64,000 bases of DNA, from assembly GCA_018061965.1 (NCBI GenBank), contig JAGOTG010000013.1:1-64000 (forward strand), read 5' to 3'. Made by a program: the position numbers and the translations under genes. The DNA comes from Legionellaceae bacterium (lineage in GTDB: Bacteria > Pseudomonadota > Gammaproteobacteria > Legionellales > Legionellaceae). The notes under the pieces are model-generated. The model saw only the letters and a program-made list of their open reading frames with translations, searched no databases and had not been told where the DNA came from. Below, piece by piece: positions 46,390 through 55,479 of the stretch (positions are counted from its first letter, which is position 1; each line of letters opens with the position of its first letter).

Positions 46390-47569
46390 TTATCAAGTAG
46401 ATATTGCCATCGTTGGGGGTGGATTGAACGGCGCTGCGTTAGTCCATGCACTTAAAGCCACTGGGCTGCGGGTTCTGATGATCGACAGCCAAGATTTTTT
46501 TAAGCCGCAAGTACCCAACACCGATACGCGGAGTTTGACCTTATCTATTGCCTCTATGCGTATTTTACAAAGCCTGGGTATTTGGTCTGAGATAGCATCC
46601 ACCGCAACCGGTATTCATACGATCCATGTTTCGGAACAAGGGTGTTTTGGGACGGCATGTCTCGAGGCGCCGGATCAGGCGCCATTGGGGTATGTCGTAC
46701 CGATTCAAAATTTGGTGCAGGCTTTGTATCAAGACATGGATCGCCAAAGGGTGTTAGCTCCTGCGACGGTGGTTGCGTTTGATTCTGAGCAAAGGCTGCT
46801 TAGCGTGCAAATGGACGACAAACACTACACGGTACAAGCTAAGATTGTCGTCGCAGCGGATGGCTCTCAGTCAAGTATGCGAAGATTTTGTCAATTACCT
46901 GTGCAAATCAAAGACTATGGGCAACATGCGTTGGTGACACAAATTAGTTTAGCGCGCGCGCATCAACGAATTGCTTATGAGCGGTTTACGACTTCGGGAC
47001 CGTTGGCGATGTTACCGTTGGAGCCGAAACGCATGGGATTGGTCTGGTCATTGTCTCCAGAAGAGGCGGCACGCATGTCGCAACTGGATGATCAGGCGTT
47101 TTTACAGAATCTTACCAAGGTGTTTGGTTATCGTTTGGGACGTTTTGTTGCAGTGGGCCAACGGCTCACGTATCCATTACGACAAATGTTGATGACCGAG
47201 TCTGTGCAAGGGCCAGTGGTTTTTATTGGGAATGCTGCGCATACTTTGCATCCGGTTGCCGGTCAAGGATTTAATTTGGGGTTGCGGGATGTGGCGATGT
47301 TGGCCCAAATGATCACGCAAATAGGTCTTGACGATCCGACATTATTAATGCGTTATCAACAAGCACGCCAGCATGATCAAACTGCGATTGCACGGTTTAC
47401 CGATGGATTGGTTACGATGTACGGACACGCCAATCTGGGGGTGCGGATGGTGCGTCAATTTGGATTGTTGGTTTTGGACAATAATCGCTTGTTAAAACGG
47501 TTGGTCGCACGTTATGCAACGGGTTTGGGTGGTGTCGTGCCGGATTTGGTTTGTGGGATCTCATTATGA
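46382..47569 (+). CDS. ubiH: Ubiquinone biosynthesis FAD monooxygenase UbiH
   Basis: 395 residues with GTG start. FAD motif DIAIVGGGLNGAALVHAL and second FAD motif GNAAHTLHPVAGQGFNLGLRDV. Hydroxylates the quinone ring in ubiquinone biosynthesis. It overlaps pepP upstream and ubiI downstream, the conserved pepP-ubiH-ubiI arrangement that supports the assignment. Confidence 0.92.
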   Translation: MIDYQVDIAIVGGGLNGAALVHALKATGLRVLMIDSQDFFKPQVPNTDTRSLTLSIASMRILQSLGIWSEIASTATGIHTIHVSEQGCFGTACLEAPDQAPLGYVVPIQNLVQALYQDMDRQRVLAPATVVAFDSEQRLLSVQMDDKHYTVQAKIVVAADGSQSSMRRFCQLPVQIKDYGQHALVTQISLARAHQRIAYERFTTSGPLAMLPLEPKRMGLVWSLSPEEAARMSQLDDQAFLQNLTKVFGYRLGRFVAVGQRLTYPLRQMLMTESVQGPVVFIGNAAHTLHPVAGQGFNLGLRDVAMLAQMITQIGLDDPTLLMRYQQARQHDQTAIARFTDGLVTMYGHANLGVRMVRQFGLLVLDNNRLLKRLVARYATGLGGVVPDLVCGISL

Positions 47570-48732
47570 GTGATGTGGTTGATTTTGTGATAGTTGGTGC
47601 CGGTGTGATGGGTTTGTGTGCTGCGTTGGCTGTAAAGCAACGAGGCCATACGGTGATGATTTTAGAGTCCGGTCTGTTGGAGAGCGATCCTACGAGCGCT
47701 TCACCGCGGGTATATGCCCTCAATTTGGCTTCTCAGCAGTTATTACAAAGTATCGGGATATGGGAGCAAATTTGTTCCCAGAGCGCACCGTATGAGCGCA
47801 TGTATGTTTGGGATGCCCAGAGCTCGGCAAAGATAGACTTTGATGCGCGGATGCTGGCCCAAGATCGGTTGGGGGTTATTCTAGAAGAAAATTGTTTGAA
47901 ACAAGCTTTGTTGCAACACATTCGCGCGTGCGACATTCCTGTGATTACCCAATGGCAGACCAAAAAATTAGATATTTTAGATAACAAAATAGTGCTGCAT
48001 TCTGAACAACAAAGCCATGCTGCCGGGTTTTTATTGATTGCGGATGGGGCACGCTCTCCTACTCGAGAGTTATTGAAGATTGCAATGACCACTTGGCCGT
48101 ATCATCAACATGCGTTGGTGGCGATGGTTGCAGTTGAAAAATCGCATACACGCACGGCTTACCAAGTGTTTGGTGCACAAGGGCCTCTAGCCTTTTTACC
48201 GCTGTCTGATCCGCATCGTTGCTCGATTGTTTGGTCTAGTGCGGTGCCACATATTGAAAAATTGATGGCGATCTCGGAGACCAAGTTTGTGCAAGAATTA
48301 GCGCAAGCATTTGAACATAAATTGGGTGACATTCAATTACTGTCTGCACGGAAATGTTATCCGCTACAGATGCGACATGTACAACAATATGTCGGTGAGC
48401 GTTGGGCCATTATGGGTGATGCTGCGCATACGATTCATCCGTTGGCGGGTCTTGGATTAAACATGGGTTTGGCTGATTTGACGGCTTTTTTAGCGCTATT
48501 AGATAAGCAATCCACGCCGGTTTTGACAGCGCGTGCTTTGCGAGCCTATCAACGTCAGCGTAAACATGAGTTGTGGCAGGCCATTATATTTTTACAGGGG
48601 ATACATCGCCTATTTACCTATGGCAATATGCCAGCGAAACTATTGCGACGGTTTGGGTTAAACGTGAGTGATCGCTTGCCGATGTTGAAACGTTTATTTA
48701 TTGAACAGGCATCAGGTATTCCGAGGAATTGA
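47566..48732 (+). CDS. ubiI: Ubiquinone biosynthesis FAD monooxygenase UbiI
   Basis: 388 residues from the ATG at 47566, which overlaps the ubiH stop as ATGA; a TTG start at 47551 is less likely. FAD motifs are DFVIVGAGVMGLCAALAV and GDAAHTIHPLAGLGLNMGLADL. Same family as UbiH; gene order suggests the C5-hydroxylase UbiI (VisC), though UbiF-like specificity cannot be excluded. Three bases before the papain-like gene. Confidence 0.88.
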   Translation: MSDVVDFVIVGAGVMGLCAALAVKQRGHTVMILESGLLESDPTSASPRVYALNLASQQLLQSIGIWEQICSQSAPYERMYVWDAQSSAKIDFDARMLAQDRLGVILEENCLKQALLQHIRACDIPVITQWQTKKLDILDNKIVLHSEQQSHAAGFLLIADGARSPTRELLKIAMTTWPYHQHALVAMVAVEKSHTRTAYQVFGAQGPLAFLPLSDPHRCSIVWSSAVPHIEKLMAISETKFVQELAQAFEHKLGDIQLLSARKCYPLQMRHVQQYVGERWAIMGDAAHTIHPLAGLGLNMGLADLTAFLALLDKQSTPVLTARALRAYQRQRKHELWQAIIFLQGIHRLFTYGNMPAKLLRRFGLNVSDRLPMLKRLFIEQASGIPRN

Positions 48733-48735
48733 AGC

Positions 48736-49839
48736 ATGTTTAAAAAATTGGGGTGGCTGGTTTTGGTTGGTTTGAGCGGTTCGGGCGGGGTGTATGCTCA
48801 AGAACCCGTCATAATTACGGGGACCAAAGTACAAACAATTCAATTTACTACCCCTAAACAACATGGGAGAAGTTTGTCGATTCAAGGATTGAGGCCTACG
48901 GTTAAACGAGTTTCTGTGCTCAAATTAAATTTGACGAGAGAAACAAAAAACAATCTTGCGCATCGCATCACGGGCCTAGTTAGGCATCCAAAAATGACTC
49001 CTACCGCTGGGAATTACCCGAGGACTGTGCAATTGGGCATGAATAATGTGCCTGTTTTAGATCAAGGTGAGCATGGGTCGTGTATGACTTTTGCAAGTAC
49101 TGCTGCGGTGGATGCGGCACTTGGCAAAGGCGATTATGTGAGTCAACTGTGTCAATTAGATTTAAATCAATATTTGAACCATAACGCTTTTGTGCAACGT
49201 AATTGGGAGGGAGGTTGGGGCCAAGACCTTTTTTCCCAAATAACTATGTTTGGCATTGTTCCGAAAGCAGTACAAACTGCGGGAGGCTGTCTGGGGCGTG
49301 TGGATTACCCACTTTATGGTGAAGATGTCACGGATGAGCTGTCGGTGTTTGACTATCATCAAATAAGTGAGCCCATTCAAGACTACGGTCTGTCTTTTAA
49401 TCCTTTAATCCTTAAAGAGCAAATCAATTCTAATTTTAGTGATCGCGAACGCATCCTGTATCAAATCAAAAGTATTTTACATCAAGGAGAGCGCGTGACA
49501 TGTAGTGTGATCTTGATGGGACAACTGCGTGATGATGACACGCCAACGGGATCGCATCATGTTACCAATGATACTTGGGTGCTGTTGCCACAAATGGCGG
49601 ATGAATTAGCGGATGATGAAGAATCTTCTGGTCATGCTTTTGTGATTACAGGATATGACGATGATGGGATTGCCATTGATGCAACCGGCCAATTTCATCG
49701 CGGGTTACTGACATTACGCAATTCATGGGGCAGCAGTGTCGGAGACCAGGGTGATTTCTATATGACGTATTCATATTTTAAGGCAGCGTTATTGGAAGCG
49801 CATCATGTCAAGCGGATGGCAGGGGCTGATAGTCAGTAG
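48736..49839 (+). CDS. Secreted papain-like (C1) cysteine protease
   Basis: 367 residues. Signal peptide MFKKLGWLVLVGLSGSGGVYA. The catalytic motif VLDQGEHGSCMTFAST (Gln and Cys), His in SSGHAFVITGYDDDG, and Asn in LTLRNSWGSS complete a papain triad. Residues 22-90 may form a propeptide. It follows ubiI by three bases and shares its operon by position, but has nothing to do with quinone synthesis; similar secreted C1 proteases occur in Legionella. Target is unknown: periplasmic, or external through type II secretion. Confidence 0.85.
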   Translation: MFKKLGWLVLVGLSGSGGVYAQEPVIITGTKVQTIQFTTPKQHGRSLSIQGLRPTVKRVSVLKLNLTRETKNNLAHRITGLVRHPKMTPTAGNYPRTVQLGMNNVPVLDQGEHGSCMTFASTAAVDAALGKGDYVSQLCQLDLNQYLNHNAFVQRNWEGGWGQDLFSQITMFGIVPKAVQTAGGCLGRVDYPLYGEDVTDELSVFDYHQISEPIQDYGLSFNPLILKEQINSNFSDRERILYQIKSILHQGERVTCSVILMGQLRDDDTPTGSHHVTNDTWVLLPQMADELADDEESSGHAFVITGYDDDGIAIDATGQFHRGLLTLRNSWGSSVGDQGDFYMTYSYFKAALLEAHHVKRMAGADSQ

Positions 49840-49855
49840 CATTAAAGCCTAAAAC

Positions 49856-50434
49856 TCATTCGTGGAAGGTATATAAGGCATAAGTAACTTGACCGGCTGT
49901 TTTGAGTTTTAATAGTTGCCAGAAACGCGGATCTAGTTTGAGTTCGTGCGGAGACTCTACATAGAGTAGCCCGTGATTTTTTAATAAATCAGATTGCTCA
50001 AATTGGTGAATGCATTCAAATAATTCTATATGAGCAAAAGGCGGATCTACGAAAATAATATCGAATTGGGTGGCGGGGTGCGCTTGTAAATAGTTTGCAG
50101 CTGACGCTTGTATAATAGATAGTTTCTCAGGATGAAATGTAGCCGCAGTTTGTTGTAAGTTCCGGTAAATAACCGGATTTTTTTCGACTAGTACCACGTG
50201 AGCGGCACCGCGTGAATGGGCTTCAAATCCTAATGCGCCACTTCCGGCAAAGAGATCCAGACAGCGTGCTTCGCGGATATCATGCATTAACCAATTGAAA
50301 ACCGTTTCTCGAATGCGATCCGACGTTGGGCGTAAACCGTCTGCTTCGGGGAAGGTGATTTTTTTCCCGCGGAATTGTCCGCCAATGATTCGGACTGTGT
50401 TGTTTATTTTTTTCACAGAGTTTGTATTGGGCAA
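49856..50434 (-). CDS. rsmD: 16S rRNA (guanine966-N2)-methyltransferase RsmD
   Basis: 192 residues. N-terminal RIIGGQFRGKKITFPEADGLRPTSDRIRE, SAM site LDLFAGSGALGFEAHSRGA, and catalytic DPPF (FVDPPFAHIELF). Methylates G966 of 16S rRNA on the assembled small subunit. Divergent from ftsY with about 47 bases between them, the classical gammaproteobacterial layout. Confidence 0.96.
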   Translation of the reverse strand: MPNTNSVKKINNTVRIIGGQFRGKKITFPEADGLRPTSDRIRETVFNWLMHDIREARCLDLFAGSGALGFEAHSRGAAHVVLVEKNPVIYRNLQQTAATFHPEKLSIIQASAANYLQAHPATQFDIIFVDPPFAHIELFECIHQFEQSDLLKNHGLLYVESPHELKLDPRFWQLLKLKTAGQVTYALYTFHE

Positions 50435-50448
50435 TAAGATGCTATAAT
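50421..50448 (+). promoter_or_regulatory. Sigma-70 promoter for ftsY
   Basis: TTTGTA (50421-50426), a 16-base spacer and a perfect TATAAT (50443-50448), 33 bases before the ftsY ATG. It sits in the short gap and 5' end of rsmD. Confidence 0.55.
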
Positions 50449-50481
50449 GCCATACAAAATTAAATATGTATATCAGACACT

Positions 50482-51537
50482 ATGCTAAATTGGTTGAAAA
50501 AAAAACAAAACACTCAGAACCCAGACGATCTTGCGGTGCAAGAAGTGGAAGAAAATTCTGAAGTGCTAGAAAGCCCTCCTGCTGCGCCGGAGGTTCCCTC
50601 CAAAACTGAAAAATCCGATATTTTTTCACGCTTCAAACAAGGATTGCGCAAAACTCGGCATCAACTGGGTGAGGGTATTGCACGCTTAGTGTTGGGTAAA
50701 AAAGAAATCGATGCGGATGTACTGGAAGAAATTGAGGTTGCATTATTAAGTGCTGATGTGGGTGTTGGTATGACGCAAAGCATCATGCAGGATTTGGCGG
50801 CAGGGGTCCAAAGAAAAGAATTGGCCGATGGTGCGGCGGTGTTGGCTGTGCTGAAAAACAAATTAAAAGAAACATTGTACCCTTGTGCGCAACCATTGAC
50901 GTTGCCTACCCAAACGGCGCCTTTCGTGATTTTATTAGTGGGTGTGAATGGTGCAGGTAAGACGACTACCATCGGTAAATTAGCCCATCTATATCAAAGT
51001 CAGGGCAAAAAAGTCATGTTAGCTGCGGGCGATACATTTCGCGCTGCCGCGGTGGAGCAATTACAAGTTTGGGGACAACGAAATAAGATTTCTGTGATTG
51101 CCCAGCACACGGGTGCTGATAGTGCATCAGTGATTTTTGATGCGTTGCAAGCTGCTACGGCGCGAGGCATGGATGTCTTGATTGCAGATACAGCTGGGCG
51201 TCTCCATACCCAAGACAATTTGATGACGGAACTGAAAAAAGTCAAACGTGTGATGCAAAAGTTAGACTCTAATGCACCGCATGAAGTGATGTTGGTGTTG
51301 GATGCCAGTATTGGACAGAATGCATTGAATCAAGCACGTCAATTTAATGAGGCAGTCGGGGTGACAGGGATTACCATGACCAAATTAGATGGTACAGCGA
51401 AAGGCGGTATTTTGTTTGCGCTGGCACATGAGCTGGGTCTCCCCTTTCGGTATATCGGCTTGGGCGAAGGGATTGATGATCTTCGGCCATTTGATGCGGG
51501 TCAATTTGTGGATGCGGTGTTTGATGATAACCTTTAA
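50482..51537 (+). CDS. ftsY: Signal recognition particle receptor FtsY
   Basis: 351 residues. A short acidic N-terminal A region (to about 50) is followed by the NG GTPase domain: GVNGAGKTTTIGKLA (P-loop), DTFRAAAVEQL, DTAGRLHTQDNLM and TKLDGTAKGG. Docks ribosome-SRP complexes to the membrane. The A domain is much shorter than in E. coli (497 residues), as in many other bacteria. Overlaps ftsE by 14 bases. Confidence 0.97.
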   Translation: MLNWLKKKQNTQNPDDLAVQEVEENSEVLESPPAAPEVPSKTEKSDIFSRFKQGLRKTRHQLGEGIARLVLGKKEIDADVLEEIEVALLSADVGVGMTQSIMQDLAAGVQRKELADGAAVLAVLKNKLKETLYPCAQPLTLPTQTAPFVILLVGVNGAGKTTTIGKLAHLYQSQGKKVMLAAGDTFRAAAVEQLQVWGQRNKISVIAQHTGADSASVIFDALQAATARGMDVLIADTAGRLHTQDNLMTELKKVKRVMQKLDSNAPHEVMLVLDASIGQNALNQARQFNEAVGVTGITMTKLDGTAKGGILFALAHELGLPFRYIGLGEGIDDLRPFDAGQFVDAVFDDNL

Positions 51538-52174
51538 TCAAGTCAGCAAGCATTATCAAAAAGGCCAAGATATTCTAAGCCAGATTAATTTTACGATGGA
51601 CCAAGGTGAAATGGTTTTTTTAACGGGCCATTCAGGAGCCGGAAAATCGACTTTGTTAAAACTGTTGGCATTAATCGAACAACCTTCTGAAGGGTCTGTT
51701 CTGGTGCGCGGTAAAAATTTAGCGCACATCAAACGCCATGAACAACCTCAGTATCGTTCTAATTTAGGGATTGTGTTCCAATCGCCGCATTTATTAATGG
51801 ACCGTACCGTGTTTGAAAATGTGGCCTTACCCTTGACGATTCGAGGCTTATTAACCCAAAGCGTTACGAAGCGTGTGCATGCTGCATTAGATCGCGTGGG
51901 ATTATTATCTGCACAACATCATTTGCCAGAACAATTATCAGGTGGAGAGCAACAACGCGTTGGTTTGGCCCGAGCCATTGTGCATAAGCCGATGTTATTG
52001 CTGGCGGATGAGCCGACTGGCAATCTTGACCCGGAATTGTCGCGGGATGTGATGGCATTATTCTCTGATTTGAATCGCTTAGGTATGACTATTTTGATTG
52101 CCACGCACGATTTAGCCTTAATTGCGACGCTTAAACATCGCATGGTTGCTTTGAAGCGAGGCAAAATATGTTGA
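51524..52174 (+). CDS. ftsE: Cell division ATP-binding protein FtsE
   Basis: 216 residues from the ATG at 51524 (MITFNQVSKHY); the frame is open further upstream but that part lies inside ftsY. Walker A GHSGAGKSTLLK, signature LSGGEQQRVGLARA, Walker B LLLADEPTGNLD, and H-loop ATHD. With FtsX it controls septal peptidoglycan hydrolases. Overlaps ftsX by seven bases. Confidence 0.96.
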   Translation: MITFNQVSKHYQKGQDILSQINFTMDQGEMVFLTGHSGAGKSTLLKLLALIEQPSEGSVLVRGKNLAHIKRHEQPQYRSNLGIVFQSPHLLMDRTVFENVALPLTIRGLLTQSVTKRVHAALDRVGLLSAQHHLPEQLSGGEQQRVGLARAIVHKPMLLLADEPTGNLDPELSRDVMALFSDLNRLGMTILIATHDLALIATLKHRMVALKRGKIC

Positions 52175-53079
52175 AATGGACTGACTGGTGGACAGAAGCG
52201 CATCAAGACGCTTGTCGGCGCAGTATTGGGTTGTTGGTGCGCCAACCATGGTCAAGTTTGATGACGGTGGTGATGATTGCAGTGACTTTGATGTTGGCGG
52301 TATTGTGCTGGATGGCAACCCATTATTTATCGGAATTCAATTCATATTGGCATCGTAGTGAGACGATGTCGTTGTATTTACGCCAGTCGCTGAGTGACCC
52401 TGAACAACAGCTGATTTTGCAAAAAATACGTGCGATGCCTGAGGTGGAATCGGCGACGTTGACGACGCCTACTGAGGGTTTGGCTTTGTTAGCTCAGCAA
52501 GAGGGCATGCAAGATATTATCCAGTCGTTGCCATACAATCCTTTGCCTGCCGCGATCCAGGTGATTCCAAGCGCCAAGTTGCAGACGCCAGAAGCCCTCA
52601 AGCGATTTTCGCAAAGTTTGCAAAGCAATCCTGATGTGGCAGAAGTGAAATTTGATTCAGACTGGATTGAGCGCTTGTATTCAGGACTTGGTTTTTTAAA
52701 ACAATTGGTGCAATGTTTAACGGTGCTCTTTGCATTGTCTGTGATATTGGTTATCGGGAACACGTTGCGGTTGCTGATTCATAATCGTCATAACGATATT
52801 CAAGTCTTACAATTATTGGGCGCACCGGATCGGTTTATCATGCGTCCTTTTTTATTTGTAAGTATATGGTATGGCCTGTTCGCATCGGTTCTGGCTATCA
52901 TTTTTGTCGATAGTTTATTGATTTTACTTCGTACTGGCCTGAATCATTGGGCAGAATCGTATCATATGCATCTTTCTATTTCTCTCTTACCAGTTCTGTG
53001 GATGCTGGGATTAACCACGATTGCAATTGGCTTAAGCTGGACAGGCGCCAGACTTACGCTAAAATACTATATAAGATAG
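52168..53079 (+). CDS. ftsX: Cell division membrane protein FtsX
   Basis: 303 residues. N-terminal cytoplasmic part, helix 1 (SLMTVVMIAVTLMLAVLCW), a periplasmic domain that binds amidase activators (about 50-165), and three C-terminal helices with the conserved QVLQLLGAPDRFI-like cytoplasmic loop. The stop codon lies inside a small palindrome. In most relatives rpoH follows directly; here 5.7 kb of other genes intervene. Confidence 0.95.
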   Translation: MLKWTDWWTEAHQDACRRSIGLLVRQPWSSLMTVVMIAVTLMLAVLCWMATHYLSEFNSYWHRSETMSLYLRQSLSDPEQQLILQKIRAMPEVESATLTTPTEGLALLAQQEGMQDIIQSLPYNPLPAAIQVIPSAKLQTPEALKRFSQSLQSNPDVAEVKFDSDWIERLYSGLGFLKQLVQCLTVLFALSVILVIGNTLRLLIHNRHNDIQVLQLLGAPDRFIMRPFLFVSIWYGLFASVLAIIFVDSLLILLRTGLNHWAESYHMHLSISLLPVLWMLGLTTIAIGLSWTGARLTLKYYIR

Positions 53080-53094
53080 CGTATCTTATATAGT
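53066..53094. terminator. Palindrome overlapping the ftsX stop
   Basis: ACTATATAAGATA (53066-53078), GCG, and its exact complement (53082-53094) make a 13-bp stem. It contains the TAG stop of ftsX. Without a T-run it may be a weak terminator, an mRNA stabiliser, or the border of the inserted genes downstream. Confidence 0.4.
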
Positions 53095-53108
53095 AAGGAC
53101 TGGGTGAC

Positions 53109-53804
53109 ATGATGTTAACCGATCGATTACAAAAAATTTTAGCAATAGAAGAGCAGGAGCGGAACTTTTATTTACAACAGTTGAAACCCGCTTTGAATCG
53201 TTTAGAACACGCCGAAGATTTACACGAAGAGCGCACGAATATCGAAAAACTAGTATCCGGCACGGCTTTTGACCGTGCATTTCATACTTTGGACGCGTCA
53301 GGTGTGCAGACCCAAGCTACTTTAGAGCATTTATATAAATTAAATCATGTCTGTCACGATCTCATGCATACCAATCACATGGCTCGTCAATCCGAAGTGG
53401 AAACGTTGTTGAATACCGTGGCGCAATCTGATTTGAATCCTATTGCTTTGTATTATCTGGGACGTATTTATAGTCAAGGGGATGCAGAGCGGGATTGTCA
53501 ACGCGCAGATGAGTATTTACAGCAAGCTTTTGCCATGCCGCTTTCTGCAGCGCAACAAGAGTTGGGCTTGAACATTCGTGAATTGTTAGCCCAAAATTAC
53601 GATCGCTGGCAACTCAGAAAAACGCCACCGCAACCTCAGAAATATGGCACCATTTATGCCGATCACTATGATGTTGCCAAGGGTTTGGAAAAAGATCGTT
53701 TGATTCCGCCCTATTCTGGGTATCGGTATCAAATTGAGAAATTGGACCAAGCGCGACAAGAATTGGGTTTGAGTTCTTTGGCGGAGCAGGAAGGAAGACG
53801 GTAA
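53109..53804 (+). CDS. Hypothetical protein with a Sel1-like motif
   Basis: 231 residues, soluble, strongly helical. Residues about 110-145 read NPIALYYLGRIYSQGDAERDCQRADEYLQQA, the A-x-x-x-LG-x-x-Y-x-x-G pattern of a Sel1/TPR-type repeat. The C-terminus is rich in Tyr/Asp (GTIYADHYDVAKG). It follows ftsX by about 30 bases with a weak AAGGAC ribosome binding site. Not recognised; a Sel1-type scaffold is the best structural guess. Confidence 0.5.
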   Translation: MMLTDRLQKILAIEEQERNFYLQQLKPALNRLEHAEDLHEERTNIEKLVSGTAFDRAFHTLDASGVQTQATLEHLYKLNHVCHDLMHTNHMARQSEVETLLNTVAQSDLNPIALYYLGRIYSQGDAERDCQRADEYLQQAFAMPLSAAQQELGLNIRELLAQNYDRWQLRKTPPQPQKYGTIYADHYDVAKGLEKDRLIPPYSGYRYQIEKLDQARQELGLSSLAEQEGRR

Positions 53805-53861
53805 GGGGACTTCTCCACAACCCGAAAGGAATTTGAAATTTTCTCGGAATTTTGCATAAAA

Positions 53862-53892
53862 AAATCTGTGGGATTAAACACCCCACAGATTT
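53862..53892 (-). terminator. Rho-independent terminator, copy 1 of 3
   Basis: AAATCTGTGGG (53862-53872) and CCCACAGATTT (53882-53892), loop 9 bases. On the minus strand the stem is followed by seven T, so it terminates the hairpin-protein gene that ends at 53917. The same stem recurs at 55416 and 57128. Confidence 0.85.
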
Positions 53893-53916
53893 GATCAAAA
53901 GAACGTACCTGGATGT

Positions 53917-55200
53917 TTAGCGGTTCATCTCCTGTGAGACTACGCCTGATTGATTGCCAATATCACCATTCGGCCTAGTTGCAACGCTTTCTGCAGTAGT
54001 ACGTTTGAAGAGTTTGAAGCAACAATTTGTATACTGAGAAAGACGTTGCATACAAGTAGTGTTTGTTGGTTCAGTTGCTTCAGCGTTAACCACAACAGTC
54101 TCTGCAGTAGCATCAGCACGAGATTGCGCATACGCTTTACAAGTACGGTATAGACTAACACTTAGCAACAATACCCCAACAGCGGCGACCGACATCAACG
54201 CAGCAGGTGTCAAATGCAATCCCATTAATAAAGCAACGTTAGGATTGAATTGCACCAACGCACTGAATCCTAGCAGACCGAAACCAGCAGTCGCGAGCGT
54301 AGGCGTCAGGAAATTTGAGTAGCTAGCAACTGGGTTCGTAACAACCAGTGCATCAGAAGCCGTGCCAACGGGTGAGATGGGTGCTGGTTTGTAAGTGCGG
54401 TAAGCCACGTAAGCAGCAGCGGCCAACATTGCAACACCCGTGACTGCGATAGCAGCCAAAGCTACCGGAGGCAAATTCAAGCTTGCCAAAATTGCGAGCT
54501 GAGGACCGAATTGCAGCAAAGTGCTGAGTGCTATCGCTGCAGAACCCCCTGTTGCTAAAGCTGCGGCGCCCAAGTAAAGATTGGTTTTTCTTTTCGAGGC
54601 ACTCGCACGGTCTTCTGCTATGGACTCGCTGTATGCGGTCGTCGCCTGAAGGTGATGATCTCGCTTTAATTTGGCTGAGGCTAATCTTGCAAACTTATTA
54701 GCGACAGCGACAGTTTTAAGGCTGCTTTTTTCTGTTGCAATAGCCTGGGTAATGGCTGTTTTCTGTAGGGCAATCAGGCGATTAAAGCTATTTACCAATA
54801 AAGTTCTATCTGAGGCTGTTTTAGTAATAGCAGAAAAAATTAACCTAACCAAACTCATTGCTCTATTGGGATCGTTTTCTGTTTCAATTGCGGTAAAATC
54901 GTTGGTATTATTGTCTGTTTTTGTAACAATTAATTTTACCGATGCAATGATAAGGCCTACCAAATGTGCACGCTCATCCTGCCCATCAAATGTAAACCCA
55001 GCAAAAGCCGATGTTATTCTTTTCTTGGCATTCAGACCATCCGTTGTGTTATTGATGTAATGTATAAAACTTCCTGGTTGGTCGACTTTACCAAAATGTT
55101 TACTATAGTTTGTTAAATTCATTGGGTCGAAACTACCCAATAATTCTTCGAATTTCTCAATTGTTTGTAGGCTGCTGTCTAACTCCGCTAGCGTTTGCAT
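53917..55200 (-). CDS. Hairpin membrane protein, paralogue 1
   Basis: 427 residues: a helical soluble N-terminus (1-205), a first paired hydrophobic segment (208-267, around LLQFGPQLAILASLNLPP), a second (300-353, around LVQFNPNVALLMGLHLTPAAL), and a short Cys-containing tail. Each pair reads as two helices joined by a short Pro/Asn turn, a bilobed layout like that of inclusion-membrane proteins of chlamydiae, but no homology to those is claimed. Strong sigma-70 promoter and AGAGGA ribosome binding site upstream, own terminator downstream. No signal peptide. Confidence 0.65.
   Translation of the reverse strand: MQTLAELDSSLQTIEKFEELLGSFDPMNLTNYSKHFGKVDQPGSFIHYINNTTDGLNAKKRITSAFAGFTFDGQDERAHLVGLIIASVKLIVTKTDNNTNDFTAIETENDPNRAMSLVRLIFSAITKTASDRTLLVNSFNRLIALQKTAITQAIATEKSSLKTVAVANKFARLASAKLKRDHHLQATTAYSESIAEDRASASKRKTNLYLGAAALATGGSAAIALSTLLQFGPQLAILASLNLPPVALAAIAVTGVAMLAAAAYVAYRTYKPAPISPVGTASDALVVTNPVASYSNFLTPTLATAGFGLLGFSALVQFNPNVALLMGLHLTPAALMSVAAVGVLLLSVSLYRTCKAYAQSRADATAETVVVNAEATEPTNTTCMQRLSQYTNCCFKLFKRTTAESVATRPNGDIGNQSGVVSQEMNR
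54006..54236. repeat. Near-identical duplicated coding block (partner 55554-55784)
   Basis: 231 bases here recur 1548 bases to the right at 55554-55784 with a single difference that I can find (AGTACGG against AGCACGG). The block encodes the second hairpin and tail of paralogues 1 and 2. Flanking parts of the two genes are clearly less alike, so this points to recent gene conversion or recombination rather than only an old duplication. Confidence 0.85.
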
Positions 55201-55269
55201 AACTACATCCTCTAAGTGAATATTTAATTGCCTTTCAAATTAATTTAATAAAAGACAGAAAGAGCTGAT

Positions 55270-55297
55270 ATTATACAATATCATTTCTTAAAATCAA
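55270..55297 (-). promoter_or_regulatory. Sigma-70 promoter of hairpin paralogue 1
   Basis: Read on the minus strand: TTGATT (55297-55292), 16-base spacer, TATAAT (55275-55270), about 70 bases before the ATG. The -35, spacer length and -10 are identical in kind to those of paralogue 2 (56978-56951). Confidence 0.75.
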
Positions 55298-55415
55298 TCA
55301 TTTTGTTTTAAAAGTGAATCAACTGGTTTTTCGTGCTCATTTTTTGGGGGTGTTGTTTTATGGGGTTGTTGGGGGCGCAGGTTGGGCCAAGGCCAACCGT
55401 TTGCTGCAAATAAAA

Positions 55416-55445
55416 AAATCTGTGGGATTAAAACCCCACAGATTT
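55416..55445 (-). terminator. Rho-independent terminator, copy 2 of 3
   Basis: AAATCTGTGGG (55416-55426) and CCCACAGATTT (55435-55445), loop 8 bases, followed on the minus strand by a T-run. Ends the transcript of paralogue 2 (stop at 55480). Confidence 0.85.
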
Positions 55446-55479
55446 TAAAAAGAAAGTACAATGATGCTTAGCTTGTCAT

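Noticed and set aside
53950..54322. Plus-strand frames opposite the hairpin-protein genes, almost identical in both copies
   Set aside because: The likeness follows from the duplicated coding block on the other strand; no start signals of their own.
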